Below the pieces are notes generated by a model. The model was given only the letters and a program-made list of their open reading frames with translations, was not told where the DNA came from and did no database searches. Shown piece by piece: positions 10,758 to 20,282 of a DNA stretch of 64,000 nt. Location of the stretch: positions 30,808,836 through 30,872,835 of the forward strand of contig OX438748.1 in the NCBI GenBank assembly GCA_949316235.1, in the 5' to 3' direction. The DNA is from Oegoconia quadripuncta. Lineage: Eukaryota > Arthropoda > Insecta > Lepidoptera > Autostichidae. Position numbers and translations under genes: made by a program. Every line of letters starts with the position of its first letter. Within the stretch, counting starts at the first letter, position 1.

Positions 10758-11180
10758 CATGTCGCAGTCACATCGCTATTCGACTTCGATTAGCGAAGTT
10801 AAGCAATGTCAGTCCTTGTATAGGTTATAGTGACGTACCCCTCCATACAGACAGAAAGGCAGTGCCGACCCTAGAAACTGTAAGCTTTCCTCAAAATGCA
10901 TTGTCGAGACAGCTGATTCATACTGATGTTAACAGAAATGTTCTATACAGTTGCGGGGATTGCTATAAGAATAAGTTTTTACTTGTTGTTGTATTTTTTC
11001 TCATTTAATAGCAAATTTTGTAATTCTGCCTACCCTGTGAGAAAACGCTGTGCACGCCACTGATAGGTGACCGCTATTGGAATTTTAATAGGAGTATTTC
11101 TTTTCTTCAGTGGACATGTCAAACAGTCGGTCCAAGTTGTTTTTAAGAATACAGTCGTAGACAGAAAGAAATGTTTGTAT
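10757..11180 (+). mobile_element. Second 5S-derived SINE, split by about 240 bp
   Basis: 10757-10825 carries the 5S internal-promoter part (GCGAAGTTAAGCAATGTCAGTCC). The continuing part appears only at 11066-11180 (ATAGGTGACCGCTATTGGAA, then GTCAAACAGTCGGTCCAAGTTG), collinear with the copy at 9896-10235. The stretch between, 10826-11065, is unrelated and looks like an insertion or a tract gained by recombination. Confidence 0.5.
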
Positions 11181-12136
11181 TTTTTGGCACCATTATTTAT
11201 TTCTCTATTTAAGATTAGGACATTAAGGAGTGGAAGAAAAAGGCATGAAGTCGCGACAATAGACGTGAAGTAACGCTGCTGGAAATCTGGGGCATCCTCT
11301 TATGCATGCATGTGCCATGACGTAGACTTGAATCTAGAGACGCGACGCTGGTATTCTGTGAACTTCAGAAGACGAAGACGGAGAGTACAACACCGCGCAG
11401 TAAATAAATACTGAATGAGTTATTTACCGTAAGGAAAAAATAGGGCATATTATTAGGAATGTGAAAAAGAAGTTATTGGCATAGGTAGTTATTTATTTTT
11501 TTTCAAAACCATCTCTGTATACCTTTTGCAATCATTGTTATTACGTCTTCTTTGACACTGCTTAATTCCCTAATAATACTACTCCTGATTCTATCTTTCA
11601 AAGTTACGTTGCATAGCCAGATTTATACGCAAGACCAGGTTACTAGCCCTCTGATCACCGGATACTTCGACCAGACGCGACGCCAGCTCCACGACGAGCT
11701 CCGGTCCTCACGGCCCCACGGTCTCTACCCCAAAGGGCAGAAATTCGTAGCCTTCTGTAGTAGGTCAGAAATTCTACAATCTCCATATCAACTTGTAACC
11801 AAAAACTGTAAGCATTTCCATGATCAATCACAATAACTAGTGAGGCGTGAAGAAATGCGAGCCTCAAAGTGAAGGCCAAGCGAGTTGCGCACATCAAAGT
11901 AAGAAAACATAATATGGGTAACGAGACCTATGTAAGAGGTTATTATGATTGTCACGTCCCAAATAACGCGGGTACGTTACCATCTCTGTGTTAGGGTTAC
12001 TTCAGTAATATTATTAGAGGCATCTAGAGTATCTAACTAGCTCAAAAAATGTTCAGGGTTGATTAGACCCGATTTGTCAGAGTACAGAAATGTTGCATAA
12101 CCTATTACTAAAATTAATTTAAAAAAATACGAAATA
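11181..12136. other. Intergenic, one unrecognised open stretch
   Basis: A 94-codon stretch at 11552-11836 (+) starts with a hydrophobic segment of about 20 residues that could be a signal peptide, then has a short GC-richer segment near 11650-11750. I recognise no domain, see no convincing splice sites, and do not call a gene. Confidence 0.35.
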
Positions 12137-12300
12137 ATTTGTAAAAAGGATTTATCCGTTAGACTGGTCCACGCCTCTGGAGATGTGAGAGCTGGTGCCT
12201 ACTTTGTTCAGCAGCTGAGCTTATGCATTCAGCGGGGCAATAGCGCTAGCGTACTAGGTACTATGCCTCACGGAAGCGAGTTGGATGGCGTATTTTTTCT
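12137..12300 (+). repeat. Dispersed retroelement fragment with peptide trace
   Basis: Frame 2 reads through a peptide containing RLVHASGDVRAGAYFVQQ and GNSASVLGTMPHGSELDGVF, a sequence type met repeatedly in lepidopteran repeats. A second copy lies inverted at 50395-50530. I cannot assign the parent element. Confidence 0.5.
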
Positions 12301-12519
12301 TTAAGATATAGGTATTTTCAATTGTGTTTTATAAATTTGTTGTGTCATGTACAATAAAAAAATGTTTATTTCAAAACAGCTTATTCATAAATTATACTAG
12401 TATTTGGGGTCTTCTAGTAGGCAAATAAAATAATTTGCCTGTAAAACTAAATTAACATCAGCTCCGAAACAGCAGGTTACAAGAACTATATTAGGTCACT
12501 AAATGTACCTATCTAACTA

Positions 12520-12700
12520 GTCTAATTAATATTAAAAATGCGAAAATTTGGATGTTTGTGTGTTGCTCAATCGCGGCGAAACGGATGAACGGAATCTGAT
12601 GAAATTTGGTATATAGGTAAAATATACACTGGATTAAGACATAGGATATTTTTTATCCCGATAAAGTGAGTAGATCCCGCGGGATACGCAAGTTAAAAAT
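12520..12700 (+). repeat. REP-1 dispersed element copy
   Basis: It starts with AATGCGAAAATTTGGATGTTTG and contains CGAAACGGATGAACGGAATC, then a CCCGCGGGATA end. It is an older copy of the 52505-52735 element. Confidence 0.5.
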
Positions 12701-12749
12701 ATCCGAGAATATTATTTAGCTTTATAATAATATATAAATATAAATAAAT

Positions 12750-12895
12750 ATATATAAATATTTGGGATACTTACACCAATCGTTTAGTCCCAAACTAAGC
12801 AACGCTTGTGCTATGGATACTAGATAATGGATAAACATACATAAATATTTATATAAATATCCATGATCCTTGCGGGTTTCGAACCTATGCCTAGA
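12750..12895 (-). mobile_element. SINE-B fragment
   Basis: It matches the SINE-B body in reverse (ATTTGGGATACTTACACCAATC, then AACGCTTGTGCTATGGATACTAG, to TTGCGGGTTTCGAACC), truncated in the head. Confidence 0.65.
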
Positions 12896-13071
12896 TTCTA
12901 CATTAAATTGGCGTTTGGCGAACGTAGTCCTATGTTGTCTGATCTTGATACTTTTATCTATACTTCTTGTATTAATTATTGCAGGGTCATATAGCAACAT
13001 ACTATGTAGTTTTACAGTTGCTTGTAGAAAGTTGTCGAACAGTTAATAAGTACATCTATTATACTAGTTAT

Positions 13072-13330
13072 CGACCTGTTTGTTGTAGTGGTTAGAAACT
13101 CTGCTACTACCTATATCAAATGGTCGCGGGTTCGAATCCCGCTAGGGGCATATGTTTGTATGATGTATACAGACATGTGTTCCCCAGTTATGGATGTTTT
13201 TCATTTATACATGTATTTATTTACACAAAAAAATGTATTTGTGTAGATTATCAACCATCTGGTATCCATAATACAAGCCTAGATGGCGCTGTGTGTTTGT
13301 GCAAAGACATTTATTATTATTATTATTATT
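13072..13330 (+). mobile_element. SINE-A copy, full length, with (TTA)n tail
   Basis: The head CGACCTGTTTGTTGTAGTGG and B box GGGTTCGAATCCCGC precede the standard body, followed by a (TTA)n tandem tail at about 13312-13332. Confidence 0.75.
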
Positions 13331-13339
13331 TATTAGCTA

Positions 13340-13640
13340 AGCATTATTGTTACACTGGTGGTGGTGGACTTCAGTGATGGTCGTCCACTGTTGAACATAC
13401 GCCTTCCCCATAGATTTACAGAGTGACTGTTTGGGAAGCGACTTGCTTTCAGCGGCTTTCCCCGACCTTCACGTCGTCCGTCCATCTTGGTGGAGTGCTA
13501 CGCTGCGTTTGCCCATACGTGGTCTCCACTCAAGAACTTTAATGCCCCACCGGCCATCAGATCTGCGAGCAATGTGCCCACACACTGCCACTCCAAATTA
13601 CTAATCCGCTGGGCTTTGTCTTCCGTTGGGTTATGTCTAA
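13340..13640 (-). repeat. RTE-type LINE fragment
   Basis: Blocks such as GGTCGTCCACTGTTGAACATA, TGGAGTGCTACGCTGCGTTTGCC, ACGTGGTCTCCACTCAAGAAC and CACTGCCACTCCAAATTACTAATCCG follow the reverse complement of the well-known lepidopteran RTE/BovB-like ORF region. The reading frame is destroyed. Confidence 0.55.
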
Positions 13641-13977
13641 GAAAACCCCTAATCAGTTAGTGAAAATGGTTTTAAATTTCTGTTCAATGGTTATCATAAT
13701 TCAAGTAATGAGTTCTGAGAATTTGTCTTATTTATTATTCATTTATTACATTCAATAACACTGGGAATGTAAGCGTAGGTTGGTATATTATTCAGGGAAA
13801 CATAATACTACGGATATTGGAGACACGTTTCGTTATATTACCTGTATAATTATGACGAGGTGCGTTGGTGTTCTATTTTTGTACAAATTATAATATTTTT
13901 GTGTATTTACGAAGTATTATTTACCTAAACCAATAAAAAATAAGCTCAGTGGCTTTGTCAGAGGTTGACCCAATGTT
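13641..13977. other. No gene seen
   Basis: AT-rich intergenic sequence with no repeat partner noticed. Confidence 0.45.
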
Positions 13978-14080
13978 AGGGCCGTTTAAAAAATCGATCT
14001 TGAGATTGAGATCGCGTCTCAGTCTCAATAAAACGTTTTTTGATACTGTTTTATTATGCAGCAGATTCAAAATAAAATAT
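13978..14080. repeat. Left half of the CTTGAGAT MITE
   Basis: AAATCGATCTTGAGATTGAG and TTTTTTGATACTGTTTTATTATGCAG match 7744-7892. The right inverted end is absent, so it is truncated. Confidence 0.5.
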
Positions 14081-14099
14081 TATGTGTTCGATCCGTAGT

Positions 14100-14608
14100 G
14101 TCGCACTGAGAAAAAATTGCTCATTACGAGAGGCAATTTTGTAATGAGCTTGCATCTTTCTACTTATAATGAGGTCTCCCAAGTAAATACTGCATCTAGA
14201 TACGTTACAATGAGATGCCCTATTGACGCGTTTATAGGAACCAACATTCTCTATAATGAGCCGCCGAAAAACTACGTACAATGTCACGGCCTCTATACAT
14301 AAAGCTATTCCAACATGAATTAATGAGCTAGTCAAATTATCCCTTACGTAATGCTGTTGGTTCCTTATAAGTAAAGTAAATGGTTTAAGTATGCAGTCAC
14401 ATTATAAGTATACTTCCTACGTTGTATGTTCCCGACCATGTAAATTAAGGAGCTTACAGCGTTATACGTAGTTGGATAATGAGAACACATTGTGCAGTAC
14501 TGCGACTACGTACGAACTGTTTCGCACACATTGAGCTGCTGATAAAACTTTGGTAACTATTATCACTACAAATACTCCGCCTATTTAAAATACTTGGGTA
14601 GGCTACGT
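14100..14608. repeat. Diverged S1-like DNA at the errantivirus insertion edge
   Basis: It is rich in ATAATGAG, ACGTA, TACGTAG and CCGCCTA(C/T)TTAAAATAC words like those of the S1 array at 22210-24369, but with no regular period visible. With 22210 onward it forms the pre-insertion target: the last four bases ACGT are repeated after the right LTR. Confidence 0.45.
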
Positions 14609-14818
14609 AGTCAAGTAAGTTGAGCGCCGGAGGACGTTTTAAAAATACAATTTTAATTAATGAAAACACGAGTTTATTCCATCGTAATTCATCTAAGACT
14701 ACTACATCGCCTCGCGACCATCATGGAGAGCTTATCACCCAGTCTAAACATCTTACAATGCATTTCTTAGAAAATAGCGCGTGGGCGAGGTGTCTCCTCG
14801 GAATCGCCAGGCGTAACT
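14609..14818 (-). repeat. 3' LTR (sense), 210 bp
   Basis: In sense it begins AGTTACGCC and ends CTTACTTGACT, with AGT...ACT inverted tips as in many errantiviruses. An AATAAA polyadenylation signal lies at 14673-14678 (minus strand). The first part also encodes the end of env, which stops at 14767. Confidence 0.92.
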
Positions 14819-16524
14819 CCTCCGTCGTTAAAATCGAAGTTCTCTTCTGTGGGAGAACTTCGAAGCCAGGGCTTAAACAACTTAGATCTATACTTATAAC
14901 CTAAGATACATAGAGCCACAAAGAACATTATGTAGAGTCCAAGCGTCCACATGCTAATATTTTTCACTGTAATACTATTTGTACTTTCACTTTCACTATT
15001 TTCACCATAACTTTTCTTCAGGGCATATGACATGAATTTCAGGTCTGCAAGATCTATGTCTTCCAGGTTCATCGGCTTCGGGGGCGTCATCTCTATTGGT
15101 ATGTGTATGATAGGTAGATTTACTATAGGCAGCTTAGGATATGCAGTGGTTAGGGTATCCATGGGATGCATCTTCAAATGGATATTTTTGATTTTTATTT
15201 CACACGTATCATCTAAGGTAAGTATGTAAGTGCCATGAACCTTTTGGCGGAATATTTCATTGATGCAATTTTTAGAGAGTAATGTTTCTTCTCTACTATA
15301 GAGAATCCATCTATTAGGTTGTATCAACTGAATCTTTACAGTTTCTATAGTGACTGGAGTTTGGATGCATGACGTCACGTTTTCAGCATACGACATCAAT
15401 TCTATGACACAGGGATCCTGGATAAAATGGGATGTATCTTCATCGGGGCAGAGAAAGCTGAACTCGTCGATCTCTTGGCACGGGTGAGTAAGCAGTCTAA
15501 TCTTCAACCCTTTTACTAGTAGGTATGGGTACTTGGGTAGAATGACAACGGTATTACCATGGGATAACACAGGTAAGGGATAGAGTCTATAATAGATATA
15601 AGTGTCTTTTTCTATAAGAGGTATTTCCAACAGGTAAGTGATTTGATTTTCTTTAAGATAAGCTTTTAACGTTATTGTACGCTCTATTTTAAGAAGATTT
15701 TCTAATTTCGGTGGATATATTAATTTCTCTATTCTATTTATTTTTTCAAGCAACTCCAATAAATTATGTGATTCTATGACAGATTGATGTAAAATGCTTA
15801 ACCTACTAAATGCTAAACTAGTTTCTATCTCATTCAATTTAATATGAATAGCTTGGAAATTATGGATCAGTAAATTATATGTATCAACGATCTGGGATTC
15901 AATACGGTGAAAATGTTCTTCTTTTAAAAGTTCATTTAAATTTTTAGTTAAGTTTTTGACTTCTATATTAATTTGAATGAGGTTATCATATATCTTAAAT
16001 GTAGAGTTTGCCAAAGTTTGCGCCATTTTGGTGATCACTGTTAGTTTTTTTGTATTCTTATTACCATTTGCCTTCATTTCATTAATAATTTTGTCATATC
16101 TAATGGCGTCTTCATTATCAAGATTTCCCGTAATAATTTTAATAATTGAACCAAGAGGATTGAGTATGCCACGTCGGATTCGAATCGCTGGTATTAATTG
16201 TGTGAATTTTTCTGTAGTTACATTCTTAATATACTCTGTTTGCATTCTTATATCTATAAAATTATATGTAAAGTTTTTATCAAAATTATTAACTAACTTA
16301 TCTAATTCGGAACATCGCATCAAATTAATTTTTAGATCCTCTATAATGGGTTTGAAGTCCAGTATCTTTGCGATGATCCATTTGTCATTGTTGATAACAG
16401 CAACACCATTTTTCACGGGCAGGATTCCAGGGTTATTATTTATCGCCTGAAGTTGAAGGGCCTGGAGTCGCATTATCGTGGCTACTGCCAGGACGAGCAG
16501 GTGCCTGTGGAGGGCGTTTGACAT
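14767..16524 (-). CDS. env: Errantiviral envelope glycoprotein (Env)
   Basis: A 585-residue Env of the family shared by gypsy-type errantiviruses and baculoviral F proteins, expected to act as a membrane fusion glycoprotein at the cell or particle surface. A hydrophobic N-terminal stretch (about residues 7-25) looks like a signal peptide. A basic RIRR site near residue 115 is followed directly by a glycine-rich hydrophobic segment (GILNPLGSIIKIITG), the usual cleavage site and fusion-peptide arrangement. A transmembrane helix lies at about 522-545 with a cytoplasmic tail of about 40 residues. The start overlaps the end of pol by 89 bp in another frame, so expression probably needs a spliced RNA, as in gypsy. 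The last 17 or so codons lie inside the 3' LTR. No frameshift or stop interrupts it. Confidence 0.9.
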   Translation of the reverse strand: MSNALHRHLLVLAVATIMRLQALQLQAINNNPGILPVKNGVAVINNDKWIIAKILDFKPIIEDLKINLMRCSELDKLVNNFDKNFTYNFIDIRMQTEYIKNVTTEKFTQLIPAIRIRRGILNPLGSIIKIITGNLDNEDAIRYDKIINEMKANGNKNTKKLTVITKMAQTLANSTFKIYDNLIQINIEVKNLTKNLNELLKEEHFHRIESQIVDTYNLLIHNFQAIHIKLNEIETSLAFSRLSILHQSVIESHNLLELLEKINRIEKLIYPPKLENLLKIERTITLKAYLKENQITYLLEIPLIEKDTYIYYRLYPLPVLSHGNTVVILPKYPYLLVKGLKIRLLTHPCQEIDEFSFLCPDEDTSHFIQDPCVIELMSYAENVTSCIQTPVTIETVKIQLIQPNRWILYSREETLLSKNCINEIFRQKVHGTYILTLDDTCEIKIKNIHLKMHPMDTLTTAYPKLPIVNLPIIHIPIEMTPPKPMNLEDIDLADLKFMSYALKKSYGENSESESTNSITVKNISMWTLGLYIMFFVALCILGYKYRSKLFKPWLRSSPTEENFDFNDGGVTPGDSEETPRPRAIF

Positions 16525-19500
16525 TACTTATTGGAACCTTGGTGTCACGATCCCTAACTCGAACGGGAACAATATTTCTAGAGATTTCATCTGAAACAAC
16601 AGCCTTAAGATAGCGGGGCTTATCTTTACTACTTCGTTTGTTTGTACCCTTTGCGAAGATTTTATCACCAGGCTTGATTTTAAATGTTGTCTCTCCGCCT
16701 CTCTTCCCTATAATCTTTTCTTTCTTATCGATAGCTTGTTCTGATAAGTGTTGGTAAAGATACTTGGTTCTTTTGGCATGGTCTTTCACTAGCTGTTGTA
16801 TGTACTGTTTCTCAAAGTCTAAGTCGAACGCATGTCTCGAGTCTGTGTGTCCTAAAAGAACTTCAAACGGAGTCAATCCAGTAGTGGAATGTATGCTATG
16901 GTTGTATGCCATAACCGCGTATGTCATAATCGAAGCCGCGTCCATGTACTTGTGTTCATATTTTGCTAGTCTATATATCTCAATTATAGTGGAGTGGAAT
17001 CTTTCGATAAGACCCATTGAGTTTGGGTTATTCGGAGTGCCTATATGAAGGTTGATTTTATACAACATGAGTAGTTCTTTTAAAAGAACATTATTAAACT
17101 CGGATCCGGGATCAGCACTTATCTTTAAAGGTACACCGTAGAAGGAGAAGAATTTGATGAGGGCTCTAACCACCTCTGGGGTCGATCTATTAGCTATTTC
17201 GAATGCTTGTCCGACTTTACTGAAAGCGTCAATTATGGTCAAATAATAGCGACCTTCAATAGAGAACAGATCAATGAATATTTCTTCTAACGGTCTAATT
17301 TGAGTATGAGTTAGCTGTAATTGAGGTTTTAGAGGTTTTCGGTCATATTTCATCTGTCCGCAGGCGTCACACGCGTTTATTATGCTAGATATTGTTTGGT
17401 CCATATTGTGCCAAAAATAGGTACGTCTGATATGGGCAAGCGTTTCTTTGATGCCTCGGTGACAAGTTTTTCCAATATGATATTTTTGAATGATATCTCG
17501 TTGTTCGGCTTCATTGTCGACGAACACTACTCTTTTAGTGCACTCGAAAAATTGTACAAGTTCCTTTTTGAATAGGAATATAATCATTTCTGTAAACTGT
17601 TTGCGGTGTTGTTCATCCTCAAAGTATATGAAATATTTCGCTTTATTTTTGATATATTCTTTCAGAAATTGTTTAACTAAATCAGGGCGGTCTAAGGGCA
17701 AGTGAACTTCTAAGATTCTTTGTTTTTCTCTCGATATATCTTTAACTGATAATTTGTCTAGGAACCACGTGTGAATCATAATTTGGTTCGGTTTCGTGTC
17801 AATAGCTTCCTGTAAAATAGGAATACCTTTCGATTCGGTATCCTGTGCTGAGTGAGCTGTGTCAGTACTTGAAGATCTTTCTGAGGCTGATAGAGTTGCA
17901 CTAGAAGGGCTTGGAATAGAATAAGGGGACCTACGTCCTATCGATAATGTTTTCTCTGAGTCTGAATTTATAGATATTATTGATATCGTATCTTCGTCTT
18001 CAGTCATTGGCTTTTCTGGTGGTTGACAGAGAGTTTTCTTTCTCACCTTACCCAGTTCTTCGATTTCTTTTGTTAGTTGTCTTATGGCCCGATTCCTGTC
18101 TTCGTCTGTGTCAACATTTGCTTCTGTGGATATATTGTCATCTTTTCCTAAAGCATTGACTCGAATGCGTGATAAGGCGTCTGCGTTAGAATTGTATTTA
18201 CCGCTTTTGTGCACTATGTCGAAGTCATATTCAGATAGTCTTAAACGCCAGCGCGTAAGCCTACTGTTGGTTTCTTTCAGAGAGTTTAGCCAAGCAAGAG
18301 GTTTGTGGTCGGTAACGATTGTGAACTTTTTACCATAGAGATATGGACGGAAATGTTTTACCGCCCAAACGATGGCGAGTAATTCTTTTTCCGTAACACT
18401 GTAGCGGGTTTCTGCATCGTTTAAAGTTCGGCTTGCATAGGCAACGGGTTTATCGTTTCCGATTGGGCCTTGAGATAAAACGGCGCCAAGAGCAAAATCC
18501 GAGGCGTCCGTGGTTAGTACGTAGGGTTTCTCAGAATTTGGGTACTGGAGTATAGGGGCATTTACAAGGAGTTCTTTGCACTTCTGAAAAGATTCTATAT
18601 ATTTTTCATCACTTACAGGCATGGTACTTTTCTTTTTTAATCGAGTTGTCATAGGCTGGGTGATTTTAGCAAAATCTTTGATGAAGCGCCGATAATAACC
18701 GATCAATCCTAGAAAGCTCTTTATTTCAGTCGTAGTTCGTGGGATTGGATAGTCAAGGACAGCTTTGATTTTGTCGTTGTTGGGTTTCAATCCGTCACTA
18801 GTTATCATGTGTCCGAGGTACAAGACTTCTTTTCGAAGGAATTCCGACTTATCCAGTTGTACTTTTAAGTTGGTCTTTCGTAACCTGTCAAATACTATGC
18901 GTAATTTATGTAGGTGTTCCTGTAAGCTTTTTGAATATACAATTATATCGTCTAGATATACCAGACAATGTATACCCTGTAGTCCACGGAGTACATTGTC
19001 CATGGTCCTCTGAAACGTCGCGGGTGCCGTCTTAAGACCAAAGGGCATACGAGCAAATTCGTAATGTCCTGCTTGGGTACTAAATGCTGTCTTTTGTCTG
19101 TCTTCTTTAGCTACTTCCAATTGATGGTAGCCACTTGCCAAATCCAGGGTAGTAAAATAGCAGCTACTTCCTAATTTGTCGAATAGGTCTGTAATGTTTG
19201 GAAGAGGGTATTTATCGTCAATGGTGATTTCATTTAGTCGTCGATAGTCAATTACTAGTCTATATTTTTTTTCGTTGGATGCATCCATCTTTTTAGGGAT
19301 GAGGTGAACAGGGGCACTCCAAGGTGAATAGGATTCTGTAACTATGTCATTTTTTAATAGTTTATCAACCTGTTTATTTATTTCCTCATTTACTACTTGC
19401 GGTTGCCTGTATGGTCGAATAAAAATAGGGTCTTCGTTACGGGTTCTTATGTGGTGTTTAATTTCGTTTGTAAAAGACAAAGGTACCTTTTCCGAATAAA

Positions 19501-20197
19501 AAATATCTTTATATTCTTCGCAAAGTTTTTGTATGCTTTCTCGTTCTTCTTTATTCATATGGTCTAAACGTAGTTTATTTAAGTTTTCTGTTAGTAATTG
19601 GTCAATTTCCATGTCGTTATCAATACTCAAATGGTTAAGGTCGCATTTTTCATTTTTATGTTCAGTTACATTAAAAGGTTTAGTAATTGTTAATATCATT
19701 TCGTCTTCTAGGGTATTTTGAATTATAGTTGTCGCGTAACCATTCGTACATTTCACTAATGCGCTAGGCATTCTCACACCTTCACAGAATGAAACATAGT
19801 TCATAATAGCATCTCCGTTTTGCAGGTTAGTAGGTAATTGAACTCTTTGTTCACAACGTGGAGCAATTTTTATTTTATTGGTAGAATTGTAAATCATAGG
19901 TATTGTTGTAGATTTTGTATATAGTAAATTATTTTTCATGTCAATTTTAGCGTCAAGTTGTTTTAGGAGATCACTTCCAATAAGTCCGTCGTAACGTCCA
20001 TCAACGTCGTATACGTAAAATTTATGTGTTTCAGGGCTGTTAAATGTAGGAAACAGATGTACTTTTATTACCTCGCTATGTTGGCTGGATGCATGAGTGC
20101 TAATCACTTCGAAAGGTTCGTAGTATTTATCGCTACCAAAGTACTCATTTGCTTTGGCTGGACTAATAAATGACCTTGAACTCCCCGTATCAATCAT
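16436..20197 (-). CDS. pol: Errantiviral Pol polyprotein (PR-RT-RH-IN)
   Basis: A 1253-residue open frame from the first ATG, though the frame is open upstream to the gag overlap and is probably entered by -1 frameshift near 20275. Domains in order: aspartic protease with DTGSS at residues 3-7; reverse transcriptase with LDLASGYHQ near 350 and the catalytic YLDD near 413; RNase H with TTDASDFALG near 560 and VTDHKPLAWL; integrase with an HHCC zinc finger (H-R-G near 910, CDAC near 950) and a D,D35E-type core (IDLF near 975, ADPGSEF near 1027, GLIERFH near 1065). A Ser/Thr-rich linker (about 730-800) separates RNase H from integrase. The Pro/Ser-rich C-terminus overlaps env. All catalytic residues I can check are present. 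Confidence 0.95.
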   Translation of the reverse strand: MIDTGSSRSFISPAKANEYFGSDKYYEPFEVISTHASSQHSEVIKVHLFPTFNSPETHKFYVYDVDGRYDGLIGSDLLKQLDAKIDMKNNLLYTKSTTIPMIYNSTNKIKIAPRCEQRVQLPTNLQNGDAIMNYVSFCEGVRMPSALVKCTNGYATTIIQNTLEDEMILTITKPFNVTEHKNEKCDLNHLSIDNDMEIDQLLTENLNKLRLDHMNKEERESIQKLCEEYKDIFYSEKVPLSFTNEIKHHIRTRNEDPIFIRPYRQPQVVNEEINKQVDKLLKNDIVTESYSPWSAPVHLIPKKMDASNEKKYRLVIDYRRLNEITIDDKYPLPNITDLFDKLGSSCYFTTLDLASGYHQLEVAKEDRQKTAFSTQAGHYEFARMPFGLKTAPATFQRTMDNVLRGLQGIHCLVYLDDIIVYSKSLQEHLHKLRIVFDRLRKTNLKVQLDKSEFLRKEVLYLGHMITSDGLKPNNDKIKAVLDYPIPRTTTEIKSFLGLIGYYRRFIKDFAKITQPMTTRLKKKSTMPVSDEKYIESFQKCKELLVNAPILQYPNSEKPYVLTTDASDFALGAVLSQGPIGNDKPVAYASRTLNDAETRYSVTEKELLAIVWAVKHFRPYLYGKKFTIVTDHKPLAWLNSLKETNSRLTRWRLRLSEYDFDIVHKSGKYNSNADALSRIRVNALGKDDNISTEANVDTDEDRNRAIRQLTKEIEELGKVRKKTLCQPPEKPMTEDEDTISIISINSDSEKTLSIGRRSPYSIPSPSSATLSASERSSSTDTAHSAQDTESKGIPILQEAIDTKPNQIMIHTWFLDKLSVKDISREKQRILEVHLPLDRPDLVKQFLKEYIKNKAKYFIYFEDEQHRKQFTEMIIFLFKKELVQFFECTKRVVFVDNEAEQRDIIQKYHIGKTCHRGIKETLAHIRRTYFWHNMDQTISSIINACDACGQMKYDRKPLKPQLQLTHTQIRPLEEIFIDLFSIEGRYYLTIIDAFSKVGQAFEIANRSTPEVVRALIKFFSFYGVPLKISADPGSEFNNVLLKELLMLYKINLHIGTPNNPNSMGLIERFHSTIIEIYRLAKYEHKYMDAASIMTYAVMAYNHSIHSTTGLTPFEVLLGHTDSRHAFDLDFEKQYIQQLVKDHAKRTKYLYQHLSEQAIDKKEKIIGKRGGETTFKIKPGDKIFAKGTNKRSSKDKPRYLKAVVSDEISRNIVPVRVRDRDTKVPISNVKRPPQAPARPGSSHDNATPGPSTSGDK

Positions 20198-20265
20198 AAA
20201 TTTAGACTTGATTTCTGGAATCTCTATATAAGGTAATTTTAATTTAGGCGTACAATTAAGGTGTA

Positions 20266-20282
20266 TTATTTCGGTTTTTTGC
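20266..20282 (-). promoter_or_regulatory. gag-pol -1 frameshift region
   Basis: In sense a run of six A (plus strand T run 20275-20280) lies four codons before the gag stop. It spans two AAA codons in the gag frame. Slipping back one base here continues into the protease frame, which stays open from this point to the first pol ATG at 20197. This fits the -1 frameshift used by gypsy-group elements. A downstream stimulatory structure was not checked. Confidence 0.65.

Noticed and set aside
15977..16450. 157-codon plus-strand frame opposite env
   Set aside because: Antisense shadow of the env coding sequence with hydrophobic AT-rich content.
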